Shown: positions 13,492-26,800 of the stretch, piece after piece
Layout of the letters: every line of letters starts with the position of its first letter
Position numbering within the stretch: the stretch's first letter is position 1
Assembly (NCBI RefSeq): GCF_019578655.1
Contig: NC_063262.1
Location: 2,053,582-2,117,581, forward strand
DNA length: 64,000 nt
Source of the DNA: Ricinus communis
Lineage: Eukaryota; Streptophyta; Magnoliopsida; Malpighiales; Euphorbiaceae
Direction of reading: 5' to 3'
Notes under the pieces: model-generated
Seen by the model: the letters and a program-made list of their open reading frames with translations, nothing else
Told to the model about the DNA's origin: nothing
Databases searched by the model: none
Translations under genes and position numbers: made by a program

Positions 13492-14240
13492 CCTTCTCAA
13501 TTTCTCGCACCTAAAACGACATATTCCAATTAGGAAATATTTAGTGGATGGCATTTAAGCGAATATACCCGAATGCGAGGCAGAAATACTTTCTGGATTA
13601 ATTATTAAAACACTCTTCAATTTTTACCTTTAAAATATTTGATTCATGTTCATTTTGTATCTAACAATCTAGTCCCCATAGAATTGTTCACGAGAAGTGT
13701 ACCATTTAAAAAAAAAAAAAGACTGTTTATAATATATTAATTTAGAAATGAAAATATAAATAAAATTCAAATTATTCACTAGTTAAAACGTTTGTCCTAT
13801 TGTATTTGTTAAACAAATTGTCTAATTTCTATAATATCATTCTATTTTCAAATAGGAGCTAAAGATTAAAACAATTATACAATATATGGTGGTTTTACTT
13901 ATTTTATTTTTTAATGTATAAATCAAATAGAGCGACTACTTGAATCTAAATGATAAAAGTATTTCATTTCTAAAATGAAAGGTCATGAATTCAGTTTTTT
14001 TTTCTTTCTATGCAGTAGGATTGTTGATTGAGTAATTGTAGTCTTTAGATAGTTACATTTTTGAAGTGTGCTTACTATTCTAAATTTCATGTTACTGTTA
14101 AAATGAAAACTCTAGGGATTAAGATGTTATTCTCTTAGACAGCAAAAGAGTTATTTGTCATTTATAGCCATATGATATTATCGTATTTGTCGTGATATGT
14201 TAGTATTTGTCCAATTTATCCTTGTCGTCCTCTTCATTGG
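12926..14240. other. Intergenic, upstream of the MCU gene
   Basis: No gene recognised. It contains the CT repeat at 13459-13487 and, about 50 bases before that, a CCACGTG G-box-like core near 13403-13410. The open frame at 13217-13423 has no recognised domain. Confidence 0.45.
13459..13487 (+). repeat. (CT)n microsatellite
   Basis: About 29 bases of CT dinucleotides are followed by more pyrimidine-rich sequence to about 13500. CT tracts are common in plant promoters and leaders, but this one is about 900 bases ahead of the MCU start codon and may be unrelated to it. Confidence 0.9.
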
Positions 14241-14246
14241 GGCACC

Positions 14247-14254
14247 TATATAAA
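14247..14254 (+). promoter_or_regulatory. TATA box of the MCU gene
   Basis: TATATAAA lies about 150 bases before the MCU start codon, leaving room for a leader of roughly 120 bases. It is the best TATA-like match in the upstream region. Confidence 0.55.
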
Positions 14255-14402
14255 GGACTCGAAACTGCGTGTTTTTTTGCATTCAAATCAATTCATTTCA
14301 ATTTGATGCGTAAAAGCTTCACATTATATTGGAAAACTAGAAAACTTTCTATACTTTTTTTCTTTTGTCATTTTCTTTAATAGTTTTTATTCTTGATCAA
14401 GA

Positions 14403-16385
14403 ATGGCGTTCAAGAAAACCCTAGCTCAACGAATCTTTAGAATATCTAAAATTACCAATCAGTCCTTAACAAATTGTCGTATTTCCAATCCTGCAATCCT
14501 GTCTCGTTTCCCTAAAAGCCCTAGCAAAGCAAACATTGCTCCAGAGCCTGGAGATAATGGAATATTCCGGCGATTATTCCACAAAAGAGCGTTTTTCCAG
14601 CCTCCAATTTCCCCGGAGCTCCGGGCAATGCCAATAGGAGAAAACCTGATGGAGAAACTCAGGTCTTTTGACATTGCAAAAGGCAGAATCAGATTGGACG
14701 GATTGATACCGCCGGAAATCAAAGAATCCGACGGACCAAAGCCGGAGGAGAGGCGAGAGGAGTTGTCGGTAGCCGGTGCGAGGAAGCTGCTGAGGGCGGT
14801 GCAATTAGAGATGGTGAAGTCGAGGTTAAGAGAGGTGGAGAGTGGTTGGATAGCGTATCCCGATTTTGTTCGGATCTGTGGAGAAGGTTGTTCGGATCCG
14901 GAACAAGGAAGTCGGGTGGCGAAAATGCTGGATGAGTCTGGGACAGTCATAGTCTTGGGAGATGTGGTGTTTCTTAAACCGGAACAGGTAAAAAGATTAT
15001 ACCTTTTGTTTCTCCTCATTGAAGTTTGTATAATTATGAATTCGAGTTATATGTTATTATTTTGTGGGTAATAATTTGTTTTACAGATATAACATTGCAT
15101 ATGGTCCTTGGAAACTGATTTCAATTAACCAGATAAAAGAATTACAATTTTTGTTTTTTGTTTTAAAAATCTTGTTTTGGGAATGACTGAGAACTGATAA
15201 GTTTCTATGATTATTTTTGTTTCTGTGTTTGTTTTTCGACAGGAATATTGAAACTTTGTTCTTTCGCCAAAGACCCTTCAGTTTCTACGGTGACCAGATT
15301 ATTTTCACCAATGGTGCAAGGCATATTATGGGTTTTTGTTTTTATTAATCACCCATAAAAGCCTTTTCACCATAAAAGCTAACATCTGAAAAAGAAAAAA
15401 AAATTGAAATCAAATGGAGAAAGTGATAGATATTGGAGGAAAAAGAATTGATCTTTTTGGGGGTTGAAAAAGGATTGGAAAAAGAAAAAAAAAAAAAAAC
15501 TTGGTGCAGTACTAATGATCCTTCTTGGATTGTGGTTCTCATTGGGCTTTACTATTAGAAAAGATAATGATCTGACTAAGAAGGTTGAGTAATTAACAAT
15601 CTTGAGATACTTTAGAACAGAACAATATTGAAAAGGATTGTTTGTGGTCAATGGTTTTCCCTTTTTATTTTCTTTTTTTGAAGTTTTTTCCTCAATTTTA
15701 TGGGTCATTTTCATATTTTCCCTTCTGCAAATGGTGGAGTTTAGCCCAGTAGATGGGCTCCTAACATTTACAGATTTTACCTACAAGTTCTTTTCAAATC
15801 ATTCATTTGAAAACCTTGCATTCGTTCACATTTTTTTGCCGGTGGGCTAACAAATGATAAAAGCTGGTAAAAATTGTACGGAAGCATCCTTTACCCAAAC
15901 AAATTTTCCTTTTGTTATTGTAATTACAGGTAGTGAAAGCAATTGGAGGACTAATCCCATTACCAGCAACCAACCCAAATGATCCGAGAAGAAAGGAACT
16001 CGAAGAAATGGAGAAAAAGAAAGTCGTAATCGACAGAAAAGCCGACACCCTTGTTCGTCGAGAACTGTGGTGTGGCCTTGGCTATCTGGTTGTCCAAACA
16101 GCTGCCTTCATGAGGCTAACATTTTGGGAACTTACATGGGATGTGATGGAGCCAATTTGCTTCTATGTCACTTCCATGTATTGTATGGCAGGATACGCCT
16201 TCTTCCTCAGGACATCCAAAGAACCCTCTTTTGAAGGTTTCTATCAAAGCAGGTTTAATGCCAAGCAGCAAAGACTCATGAAGCTTCACAATTTTGATGC
16301 CAAGAGGTATCAGCAGCTTCTAAAAATTTGTTACCCGCAACCTGCTTCTTTTTCAGGGCAGGTCCCTGCAATTTCTACATGCTAA
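14403..16385 (+). CDS. MCU: Mitochondrial calcium uniporter (MCU) pore subunit, two exons
   Basis: The exons are 14403-14987 (donor CAG|GTAAAA) and 15930-16385 (acceptor TTACAG|GTAGTG). They join in phase 0 to give 346 residues, a normal length for plant MCU proteins. MCU forms the Ca2+-selective pore of the inner mitochondrial membrane. The N-terminus is rich in Arg, Ser and Lys with few acids (MAFKKTLAQRIFRISKITNQ), as in a mitochondrial presequence. Residues about 115-195 hold the matrix N-terminal domain, and about 214-235 a charged helix likely to form the first coiled coil. Two hydrophobic helices (about 243-263 and 271-288) flank the selectivity-filter motif W265-D-V-M-E-P270, with pore acids D266 and E269. 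The last about 55 residues (QSRFNAKQQRLMKLHNFD) are the C-terminal helix. The start is the first ATG after the TATA box. The symbol is a family assignment; which plant paralogue it is remains open. Confidence 0.95.
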
Positions 16386-18230
16386 ACAGATTGACAACAC
16401 AGAAAGAAAAATTAGAAAAAAAAGAATACATATGTGTGTATACAGTTTTGTTTAACCCTTTTGCATGGAATTTTAGATTTAGGTGCGGCTTGGTGTAACC
16501 TGATTAGGAGAGTGTATTTCCCGGATCGTTCATACCTTGATATACAATGGAACTTATAATTTTATCACGTAAAAATTATGTTTAATCTGTCCAAGATTCA
16601 TTCAACATTAGGCCATAGTATTTGCATAAAGCACCATTCACGATTTTAATCAGTGACCTGTAATACGAATCGGAGAAGATGGTTCAAATGATCATTCAAA
16701 GTTTAATTGCTTGAAATTATTAAGACATGCCAAATCTCAAGAACAACTCCTATTCAATTACTTAAAAATAAGTGTCAGTCCGCCGAATTAGGTTGAACGT
16801 TGAAACTTACAAATATATTTATGTATCTATATTCTTGAAGTCTGCTTGAAAGTATGACAGTCAATAACTGTTAACAAATTGAATAGATTAAAAAGAAAGG
16901 CTTTAGGGTGGAATTTTAGTTTGAAGCAAACAGCTTGAGACTTAAAAAGCTGCGATCTTTACATTACGCAGCCCTTCCTAGTAAATGCTTCCATGATTCT
17001 TTCTTTGATTCGTTACTCTTTAATTCAATATATTGGATTCTTTCATTCTTTTGAAACTACAAATGCAATCTACTCTTTGATGCATTTAGAGTTCAATACT
17101 TTTCAATTTCTATTTTGTCAACAATCTGCAACTGTATAAATTTGAGACTGCATCTCTCAAGTTTATCATCTTCTATAATTAAATTAAAATCACTAAGATC
17201 AATATTAGAAATTATAGGGGGTGGCGTGTGATAGAGCCAGTGAAGCACTTCCCAAAAGGCTTATTCTTCATCTCCTCGTTTTCTTTGCCTTGAGTATTTT
17301 GAATGGGAACTCCCACTTCCGGTCTGAAAATTGCGGTGAAGATATCAGTGGGTCCACATTTCCCATACGTGGGTTCCAGTTCAATGCCTTCCTCTCAATT
17401 ACGGCTTAGATGTCAATTTGACTTTAAACTTATAGGCAATAACCAATTAGGACCAAAATTAATTTTGTATCATAATTAGCAATAACCACTTTCACAATGC
17501 CACTTATTAGGGTAAATTTCTTTTCTCACATTAATTTTGTATCATAATTAGCTCAGATTTTCTTAAGTTAATATCATTATTTCAAAAATATTTTTATTAG
17601 AGTTTTTACAAAGACTCTGATATTAAAATATAAAATATTAAAATTAATTATATATGATAATATATATATTAATTAATGAAAAGTGTTCTTAATAATTAAT
17701 TATTAAATTAAATAATATAAAGGAAAAGAGCAGATTATAATCTGGAACATACCAATTTTGGTTACGTTCTCATATATAAAATAGAATTTCTATTTTAGGA
17801 CATTTCTCTTAGTTAATGCCCATATTTTGTTGGTGAAACCTCTCTCTGCGGGCACTAACAATTATGCATTTGGATTGTAACTGAAATGGGCATAAAATTT
17901 CAAATAGTTGAAGCTTTGAAGAAGTAAAACAAAGATTATGCCTGGCAACTGTTTTGGAAATTGATGTAAGTTAGCTCAGAAGTTTGAAGGGTGGCTTAGG
18001 TAGGTCGAACCTAGTGAAGGATTTGCTGGACAGGCGACAGGCCTTGTCTTCATCTACCATATTTCTTTTGTCTTTATTTGGGAACCTCTTTAGGTTTGAA
18101 ATTTGCATCAACGGACCTAAAACTTGGTCCACATTTCATATTTGACATACACATTATCATATGTGGGCTCCCAGCTTAATGGACTCTCCACTTATTGACC
18201 AGAAAGAAAATTCTCAATTCCTACGTTACT
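16386..18230. other. 3' region of MCU and AT-rich intergenic DNA
   Basis: The first 200 or so bases are probably the MCU 3' UTR. No other gene is supported. Open frames such as 17221-17409 have no recognised similarity. Confidence 0.45.
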
Positions 18231-18231
18231 G

Positions 18232-18234
<3 letters not shown>

Positions 18235-18277
<43 letters not shown>
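18235..18277. repeat. (TA)21 microsatellite
   Basis: About 43 bases of uninterrupted alternating TA, the longest dinucleotide tract in the window, flanked by A/T-rich DNA. Confidence 0.92.
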
Positions 18278-18281
<4 letters not shown>

Positions 18282-21200
18282 TTTAATAACGAGGATAGAT
18301 AAAATAATAAAAAAATTAATTTAATTAAAATTTTAAAATTATAACTATATTAAAAATTTTAAAATAATATTTTACCAGCTGGAAAGACTTTATCCGGCAT
18401 CCTTTAGATTTTGTCTATATTACTATATTAAAAAAAATATATCAAATCTTACATTTTACATCTAGCTTAAATTTTTTTTTAGAAAAACCAATAATTTCCT
18501 CTAAATTGGCCTTCGATGAAAATATACACGTATTAAGACATCTTTGAATAATACATTACATTAGAAATTTCTATGCGCATCTTGGATGGCATCCGTACTC
18601 TTTTCCAATGCAATGAATTTAAGACATTTTGGAGATGAAGAGGGGACCACGTCCAAAATAGTGGGAGAAGGAACTTAGGACAGCTTCAAGATAATTTTTA
18701 ATGAGGATATATTCTGGATTGGGGATTTAAGTGTACTGGGAATCATATATTAAGTATGAAATCCATTTTATTGCATGCATGAAAGACAAATTCCTTTCTA
18801 GAGTTTTTTGTTTTTTAAATATAAGAAAAATAATTTGTAAATTATGTCTTAGTGTTATGGCAGCAATGAGGAGGGTTCATATATCATACCATCTAAAAGT
18901 AAGACTATGATAATCAGTATTTATAATAAAAGGCAGCAGCTCAATCCATGGCCAGTGCTTAAGATTAGGAAAGGAGTATATGGGTTTCATTGTGCTGTTG
19001 AGACAGAAATTAAGATTATGTTCATTGATATGAAAGTTGCAATTGTTCAAATCAGTTCCATAAATCAATGGGTTAACAAACACACAGACACCAAGTTGTC
19101 TTCAAGATTCAAAGATCACAAGTAAAATGTTTGTGGCTAGAAATGGTTGGTGGACTGTGGGCTTGCAATCAAATCATGTAAAGAATTGAATGGTGAGTTT
19201 TTATAAGAACCCACTTCAAGAATCTATAGATCTTTGTGGTTAGAATTATGAACTTTGGGCTTGTAAATAAAGAACCGATTATGGGTCCTGGCCAGATTGT
19301 CCTGTTAATGGGCTTATAAATTTTCAATCATTCTCTATAAACTTCTTGTACATGTAAATCCAATAGAAGATCATAAGGCATTAGTGTGCTTGGAGGAGGG
19401 CTCCCAAGCATCCATCTCTTGATAAAACTAAACATAAGTATAGTTGGTTTTCATTTTTATGAATTTTCTTTATCTTTAAAAAACTAAATATAAATTATAA
19501 TATTTAAAAAAAAAAAGATATCATTATTTCTCAAACTGTTACATATTTTTAGTTTTTATTTATAGAAAATCTAAATTTTAAAATTTTAATTTAGTTTCAG
19601 TATAGGGTAAATATAAAATATAGAAAAAGTAAGAACATGTCAACATTTTTATTTAAGATTAAATGGAAAAAAACTTTAAAACAAATTTTGATTAAATTAC
19701 GAATAATACAATTTTAAAATACTAATATAATTTAATATTATCTAAGCAAAGCTATACTAAATTTGTTTTCAATTGCAAAAGTGAATACCAAAAGAAAGTA
19801 TAAAAGAAACGAAACCAATCCATCAAAGTATGTTTCAATTAATTTGAGATACATTTAGAAAATAATACTTTTACTGAAATCTCATTTTAATATAAAACTA
19901 ATCTATTTTGTTTTAGAGATAAGTAAAAATTTAAGATATACTTTTTCTTAAATAAACTTTAACAATATTTCACAACTAAAAAGTTTATAATTTATAATAA
20001 TTTAATCATTTTTTATTTTAATAAACTATTATCATTATATGCTTTATTTAATAATATAAATCTCAAATCTAACAATTTTTAATTTCATTGTACAGTTATT
20101 ATTCCAATCTTATGAGTTTAATAATTTTATAGTGATTTAATGATTAAATAATAAAATTATAAATTTTTGCTGAAAAAGAAAGTAATAAATGGAGTCTATA
20201 AAAGTGATGAAAAAAGAAAAAGAAAAAGCTTAGGCTGTGTTTGGCGGAGTGAGTGCCACGACCAACCTTTTTCCTTTTACTACAAGTTATTAGCGATAAC
20301 TGCTGTTTCTGTTTGCCTACTCGGCTCCAAAAATGCAAATGGCCGTAACTAACTCCGCCTGCAGGCAGTTTCGAACCATATCAGCTTAATGCAATCCAAG
20401 TTTTACATTTCTGTTCAAAATCGTCCAGAATGGGTCCACTTCTGATTTCACATTTTGAATAACCATGCTTCTTATAACCATGCCTCCTTTCAATAATGAA
20501 TAAAGGTAACCTAAAAGCAATTGCAATTTTCAGAAGCAAGTATAAAAAAATCCATTAAAATCAAAAGTGTCTAATTTTTAAATTGAAATTAAACTGGCTA
20601 TCAATAGTTTAGTTATATAAGGTGCATAAATAAATAGACACGGCTTACTCCCTTTTTATGTTAAAATTGACGATTTAATTTAAAATCCGATCAAAGCTAG
20701 AATAATTATGTATTGTTGTTGCATTTTATATTTTATCAATTTATTATAACTAGCTTTTACCTTAATCATGTAAGGTATTATAGTTTTACTTTTAATCCCA
20801 TATCTTTTACCTTTCTTACATAAGTTATAGCATTGTAAATTTCCTTAAAAAGGTTAGCCCTACCTGACCAGCTTAGTCCATGGGTAGGTATATATATCTT
20901 TAACTCAAGCAAGATTTCAGATTTAAATTTTTATAAATCAAGAAAGAGTTAAAATATTATAAAGAAAATAATTGGTATAAAATACAAGTAGTCAGATTAT
21001 ATACATGAAGTGAACAGGATTTAATACGCACTTACCATAATTAATAATTAATGAAAACTTGTTTTATCAAAATCTCCTTATTTGATGTGGATGGCAAATT
21101 GGCAGGGATACAAGCTTCATTCCAGCATAGAATTGATCATAAAAGTACAAATTGGTAAACAGAGAATTCTTGACATGCTCAATTTCAGAAATATCTTCAC

Positions 21201-22250
21201 ACTTTGCACTGCAAGAATTGGAACTTGCAATAATGGCAGAAAAGTTATGAATCTTTTGGCTATTTTAAAATTAATTTCATGGCTGTGTAGGGGCCATTCA
21301 TGAATGCAATAAGGCATCACCATCAGCTGTCCTGTCGCTTATCTTAATTAATTGACTCCATACCATTTAAATTTTTTCATACTCCACCAAACTATATTCT
21401 CTCTTTTCTTCCCGAGCAAATCTACCTTTCTACCAATTTTCTCTTTATTTTGGGTACTATAGAAAAGAAGAAAGGCATATCCCTTTTGTACTTACTATTA
21501 TATCGTAAAGGGCATTTAGATGATTTCATTTTAATTTAATACATAGTGTTTAAAATTCATAAATTTATAAAATTTATTTATGAATCTAAAATTTATATGC
21601 TTTAAGTAGATTGAAAATTAATTTATTATTCTACATAATTAAATTTATGTAAACTAAATTCTAATAAAATAGGTAGAATTCTCAAATAAATTTTATATTA
21701 TTAAGTCAATATGTTCTATAATATCAAAATATATTTTTTAATTTTATTATTTTAAATTTATTTTTCCTTTTATATTTTTTTTAAATAAAATAAATTCTTC
21801 TATAAATTTTAACTAAACATACCAATAGCGTTAGATTAAGACGTAAATATTAATCAATTCTTTTAGTCGGTGGATTGAATTATCTTTATAATCTAAAAGA
21901 CTAAACCTATGGAACTAATATATAATACAAGACACGAACCAAATAAACTCTAATGGTCATATTCATCACAAATTTTTTAATTAAACATTTGTAATTTTGA
22001 GTCAAAAGCAAACAAGAAGAATAAGTATACATGGATCAAGGAATTCTCTCAGAAGAAAAAAAGAAGCAAATATTAATTAAGAAAGTGATTAAGAGAAATT
22101 AATCACCCTTACACAAAAAGATTTGTAGTGATTTTCTTTTTCCTTATTAGCGTGAATGTGTACTAAAAGAACTAGTCTACTCTGTATCTACTCTACACTC
22201 TACAACCTGTTCTAAATTAATCTGATATTCATATAGGAGAAAAGAAAAAA
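18278..22250. other. Intergenic, no gene recognised
   Basis: The part at 18840-19420 is less A/T-rich than its surroundings and has open frames of 68-72 codons on both strands (about 18877-19125), but I recognise nothing in them. The rest is low-complexity. Confidence 0.45.
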
Positions 22251-22311
22251 AAAAACTAATTACCTCTGTTTTCTTCCCAATTTACATGAAACCACCAAAC
22301 CAGAATTTCAT

Positions 22312-23199
22312 TCATTCATCTTCTTTAATAACTGCAGCAGTTTCGAGCTGAAGCTGCTTCTTCTTCTTCTTCTTTGCTAAATGCATCTTCACATAAAAAT
22401 TCAAGAAGAGCAACAAGATGGCTCCATTAAGCACAGAATTAAAGATCCAGGCCCCAATTCCATTACACCCACCTTTCATCAAATGAAGCAACAGCACGCC
22501 AACATGGCAAGCAAGATTACAACCCAACAATACAATCTGACAATTCTCCACAAAAGGGAAACAAGCACTGGGTAATCCAATTGCCGTCCAAAATCTATAC
22601 CCATAAACGACAGAGTAAACCAGCGTCGCCAAAAGTATGGCCAGCACTTGAAAAGATTGAGAGAATTCAAGCCATAAAAACGACATGAATGCTAAGATGG
22701 AGTTGTTAAATAACTGGAAAAAAGACAGTTTTCTTTGCTGTAAAATAGTAAACAGAGTACGCAACATATGGAGGAATCTTGAAACATAATAAATATACGA
22801 CCAAAAGAATACACGACCGGAGGGTCTAGTACCTAAAGGAAAACAGAGTAGCCACTGAAATGGGGTTTTTGAGCGTCGCCAAAACCATTTAGTTTCTTGA
22901 ATTTCAGCGGCGGCAGAAAGGAGAATTCCCGAGAAAATAATAGCTGAGAGCAATGACATGAACAGACTATGAAGCGCCGGTATAGGTCCTAACGGGACAG
23001 ACCTTTCCCGACGGAGAATTATAGATAAAAAGACATGCATAATAAGAGAAAAAGAAAGGTAGAAAGTAATTGAAGAGAAAAGAAATGACCATGTCGAGCC
23101 CCAGGATTGCGAGTGACTCCATCTGAAAGTGATAATAGAAGGATGGTTGGAGAGGTGGTAAGTTAAAGATTGGGTCATAGTGGCGGCGGTGATGTCCAT
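22312..23199 (-). CDS. ELO (GNS1/SUR4)-family membrane protein with a replaced histidine box
   Basis: An intronless gene of 295 residues on the minus strand, starting at the ATG whose complement is 23197-23199. ELO proteins are ER membrane 3-ketoacyl-CoA synthases that extend very-long-chain fatty acids. The protein has about seven hydrophobic segments, an RFLHMLRTLF segment where elongases carry their conserved K-x-x-E-x-x-D-T region, LWLEFSQS and YGYRFW segments after the box, HLMKGGCNGIGAW in the late loop, and a lysine-rich C-terminal tail after the last helix. The H-x-x-H-H box expected of active elongases reads Q162-L-F-N165-N166 here. It belongs to the plant subgroup with Arabidopsis HOS3 (At4g36830) and At1g75000, judged from memory of those proteins. 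Family membership is firm; elongase activity is doubtful. The neighbouring RING gene at 28.8 kb matches the Arabidopsis At1g75000/At1g74990 adjacency. Confidence 0.85.
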   Translation of the reverse strand: MDITAATMTQSLTYHLSNHPSIITFRWSHSQSWGSTWSFLFSSITFYLSFSLIMHVFLSIILRRERSVPLGPIPALHSLFMSLLSAIIFSGILLSAAAEIQETKWFWRRSKTPFQWLLCFPLGTRPSGRVFFWSYIYYVSRFLHMLRTLFTILQQRKLSFFQLFNNSILAFMSFLWLEFSQSFQVLAILLATLVYSVVYGYRFWTAIGLPSACFPFVENCQIVLLGCNLACHVGVLLLHLMKGGCNGIGAWIFNSVLNGAILLLFLNFYVKMHLAKKKKKKQLQLETAAVIKEDE

Positions 23200-25960
23200 G
23201 GGCGGAGGAGAACGAGGAGGAGCACCGCCGTGAGATTATGGTGGTTGTGGAGTCATATAAGGCCGTGTTTGTTCGTTAGTTTCTTTTCGTTGTCAACATT
23301 AGGGGACTAAAATAGAGGGGAAATGAAATGACTGGTGGGAAATAGGAAATGAGAGTTGGAAAGTCTCTCGCTTTTTTTTTTTTTTTTTTTTTATACGTGT
23401 GGACTAGCATGTCAAAACAGACAAAAACACCTGTCACGTTTATCATTATTTTATTTAATTATTATGCTCTGCTTAGAGCTTTTTGTTTTTTGTTTTTGCT
23501 TTTGTTCTGTCCGTGTGTGTTTTCTTTTTCAAAATTAATTATTAAATTTTTTATTTTATCAAACATTTTAAATTTTAATTTATTTTATTTTAGATTTCAT
23601 TAATAAATATTTATATATATTAAAAGGGAAACGATATTTAGGTAACCTTAAACAAATTCAAAACTTTGTTCAAACATTTACCTGGAGGGAATTGCAAGTG
23701 GAGAAACGGGTGCTAAATTGAAAACAACATATAAATAAATATATGAGTTGTTAATTTTTTAGTTTCTGACTTTTTTATTCATTGTAAGTTTGCCTACAAT
23801 CGGAAATACAATATTGTTCGTTTGCTCATATGGAAATTATGACTTACAATTAGAGATATGTACACTAAATTAAATTTTAAAAAATTACTTGACTAAAAAT
23901 ATATATGAGTTGTCTATTTGTTTTAATTAGTATTGTCTTATTATCTTATTTTTATAAGAATTATAACTATTAGTTAAAACAGTGAAATTAATATCTATTA
24001 TTTTAAAAATTAACTTAAAACCTGTCTACAGTTGAAATAATAATAATAAATTCTAACAAGGGTACTACTTTCGTTTAATTTTTATGTTTGAAATGAATCA
24101 AACCAGCTCAAAATATATATGACCTGGAGACTAAATTTGAACAATTAACAATAAAAGAGATTGCTATTGCCAAATTATAATTATGATAAAACATAATTCT
24201 TCATAACCCATTTTCAAAATCGACTGACAATAGATGAATCACAACATTCATTGAGTACGAGAAAATAGATAAAAAAAAAAAAAAAAAACATAGTTAAAGG
24301 AGTGGTTGCAGAATTGCCACAACGAATGGATGGAATGAGAAAAGACAAGAATGGGAATAGCATTATTATCATTCTATTTCTGGTGTATCTAATTTATTAG
24401 GTATCCAGAAACAGAAGATTACCCTTTTGATAATGCGAAAGATTAAATTAACTTATCCATTTGATTGTAATTAATTAGATTGTTGGGACAAAATAGTATC
24501 ATGATTGAATATATAAATGAAAAATTGTGAGTTTCATTGCATATAAAAATATTACAGATGGAGACTAGTTATAGTATATTGGTGATTAGATGGATTATTA
24601 GTTGATTAAATGGGTTGATGTTGACAAATGTTTATAAAATTTCTGCATTTATAAGGTTTATAAGAGTGTGCATCCATGGATAGAGTAGATAATTCAATCT
24701 TTCATGGACAAATAAACGAATTAGATCCAAGAGAAATTGCTTTCCTTAAATTGTAAACTATGGCATGACTGTTGTCAGATATATAATTACAGCATCAAAT
24801 AAATACCTTACCAAATCTTTGCTTGCTTTACCCTCACCATTATGCCATTATATTGAAAAGTGATTTTGAATTTGATTTCTTTATAAAATATTAATATTTA
24901 GAAATTGATTCTTGACCTATATGAATATGTCATTCATGCAAATTCGGGCTATTATAAATGATATTAGAATAATTTGTCAGTTCGAATATGAAATTGAATA
25001 TTATGCGGAGCTAATTGATATATAGTGAAAAATTGGTGAGAGCCATTCTATAATTCGTATGAGCTACTGACATAATCCATGAGTCGTCTGATGGACTATG
25101 ATTTTGCATTATTGGATTATGGTCTTACTCTAACGAGAATCTGAGAGCTTTAAATAGGAGAGGTTGTAACACTTAGTCCTATATTAAAAATTGATTATGA
25201 ATTTGTGTTTTTAACAGACAAAATGAGTTATTATTAATATTTAAAAATTGACTATTGGATTATATCGACCAACCCAATTTCACATATAATTTTAAATTAA
25301 TAATTTACGCAGACTTGTGTTATTACATCTAATCCAACATGTTTGTCACATGTGTCTATTTTATTTCTTAATAATTAGGAGATAAAAATATGGTATTGTT
25401 TTTTTTTATCAGACAAATAGGACTGTATGGGATTACATCCACATACTAATTAAAAAAAAATATTATTGACTATCTTTTATTTACTTTTTGGATTTGAATG
25501 AAAGAATATTAAGTGTGCAAAACCTATTATTAAGCTATTGAACTTTTTCTGAAAAGTTTTGTTCTATTAAAGCTTTGAATTTTTATCTTGTTTTATTATT
25601 ATAATTTTATTTTTGTTTGAGATTTTTATTTATTTTATTCAACCCTCTTCATTGTATTTTTATTTTCATTGGCAAGGAAAGTCAATAAAAGGAAAGGAAC
25701 GGAACAAAAAATGATGTTTGGGAATTGGATTAAAGGAAAACTTTGAATTTTTATAACCTTAATTTATACACGTTTAAATTATTTAGTTATTCTGAAAGTG
25801 GATTGGATAGAAGGTGAATTAGAGCAGGGTATTAAATTTGTGGTAAAAAAGGACAAAGCCACCCGTACGAAAGGGATGATGAATATGAGATGGAAACACC
25901 CAATTTTCCATTAATAATTATGATGCTAATGGAAGCAATCATCAGCTTCCAAAATTACTT
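23200..25960. other. Intergenic, including the ELO-gene promoter side
   Basis: The first few hundred bases (23200-23400) lie upstream of the ELO-like gene and include a long poly-T run near 23371-23392. Further on the DNA is AT-rich, with a poly-A run near 24272-24288. No gene recognised. Confidence 0.45.
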
Positions 25961-25973
25961 TCCTTTCAAAAAG

Positions 25974-26800
25974 GAAAAAAGGTCAAATATAACCCTAATG
26001 TTTGGCTCAATAGTCATATTAGAACTCAATGTCCTCTCTTTTATCCCAATATAACCTTATAGTTTTAGAAATGGTGCATTTAAACATAACCACTGACGAT
26101 AAGTTGAAAAATTTAACTTCCGTTAGTATGTGTTAGAGTTGTCATAGTAGGATCCACCATTAAATATTAAAAATTAGTTAAAAGTAATTTTCTTCTTCGT
26201 CTTCAACCTCTTGACTCGTTCCTTCTTTGTTTTCAAGTTGTGAAATTGACAAGGTTACTGACTTTAAATGCAAAAGAACAATTCCAAACTCAAAATAAAT
26301 GGAAATTACAGCATAGCTTCCTAAGACCCAAAAGAAAGAAAATCAAAGGGAATTAATAAATAGAAATCAAGAATTTCTACATAAAAGACACACCAAAATC
26401 ATCCAGATTACCTTGAAAACTTTACTGTTATTGTTGCTTTCAAATTAATGAAGGCCAAAAATCCCACTTTATTCATAACACTAATATTACAATACTAAAC
26501 TTCCATTTTTTTTTTTCCGACAAGTCCATTTTTATCCCATGAGTAGTCTTCTTACACAGAGATCAATTTGGTAGGGATGGGTGACGTGTATTTTGATTGA
26601 TGTTAGGTGAGTGACGTGTCAGATTAGTTGTATTTTATAAATGCATAAATGGAACGGTGTTAGCAAGAAAAAATAAAATGGTCTGCCCAAGGTTATAACT
26701 GTGTCACTTTCAAGAGTTAAAGGGTTATATTGGGACAAAAAAAACATCAAGTTCTTATCTGACTATTGGTCCAAACATGAAGGTCATATTTGTACCTTCT
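25974..26800. mobile_element. MULE-type MITE with long terminal inverted repeats
   Basis: The first roughly 120 bases (25974 to about 26095) and the reverse complement of the last roughly 120 (about 26680-26800) align by eye through most of their length. Shared blocks include CATGTTTGG/AATGTTTGG, CAATAGTCA, and TCCCAATATAACC. The element is about 827 bp. Near-identical flanks, TCCTTTCAAAAAG at 25961-25973 and TCCTTTCCAAAAAG at 26801-26814, look like a target-site duplication of about 9-11 bases that later gained or lost one base. Long TIRs with a 9-11-base duplication are the mark of Mutator-like elements. The interior has no transposase frame, so the element is non-autonomous. Confidence 0.75.

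Noticed and set aside
14459..15019. 186-codon frame on the minus strand overlapping MCU exon 1
   Set aside because: It is an antisense shadow of the MCU coding frame; the plus-strand protein has family motifs and the minus-strand one has none.
18877..19125. Overlapping 68- and 72-codon frames on opposite strands
   Set aside because: No motif, no promoter or splice context, and sequence around them is non-repetitive intergenic DNA.
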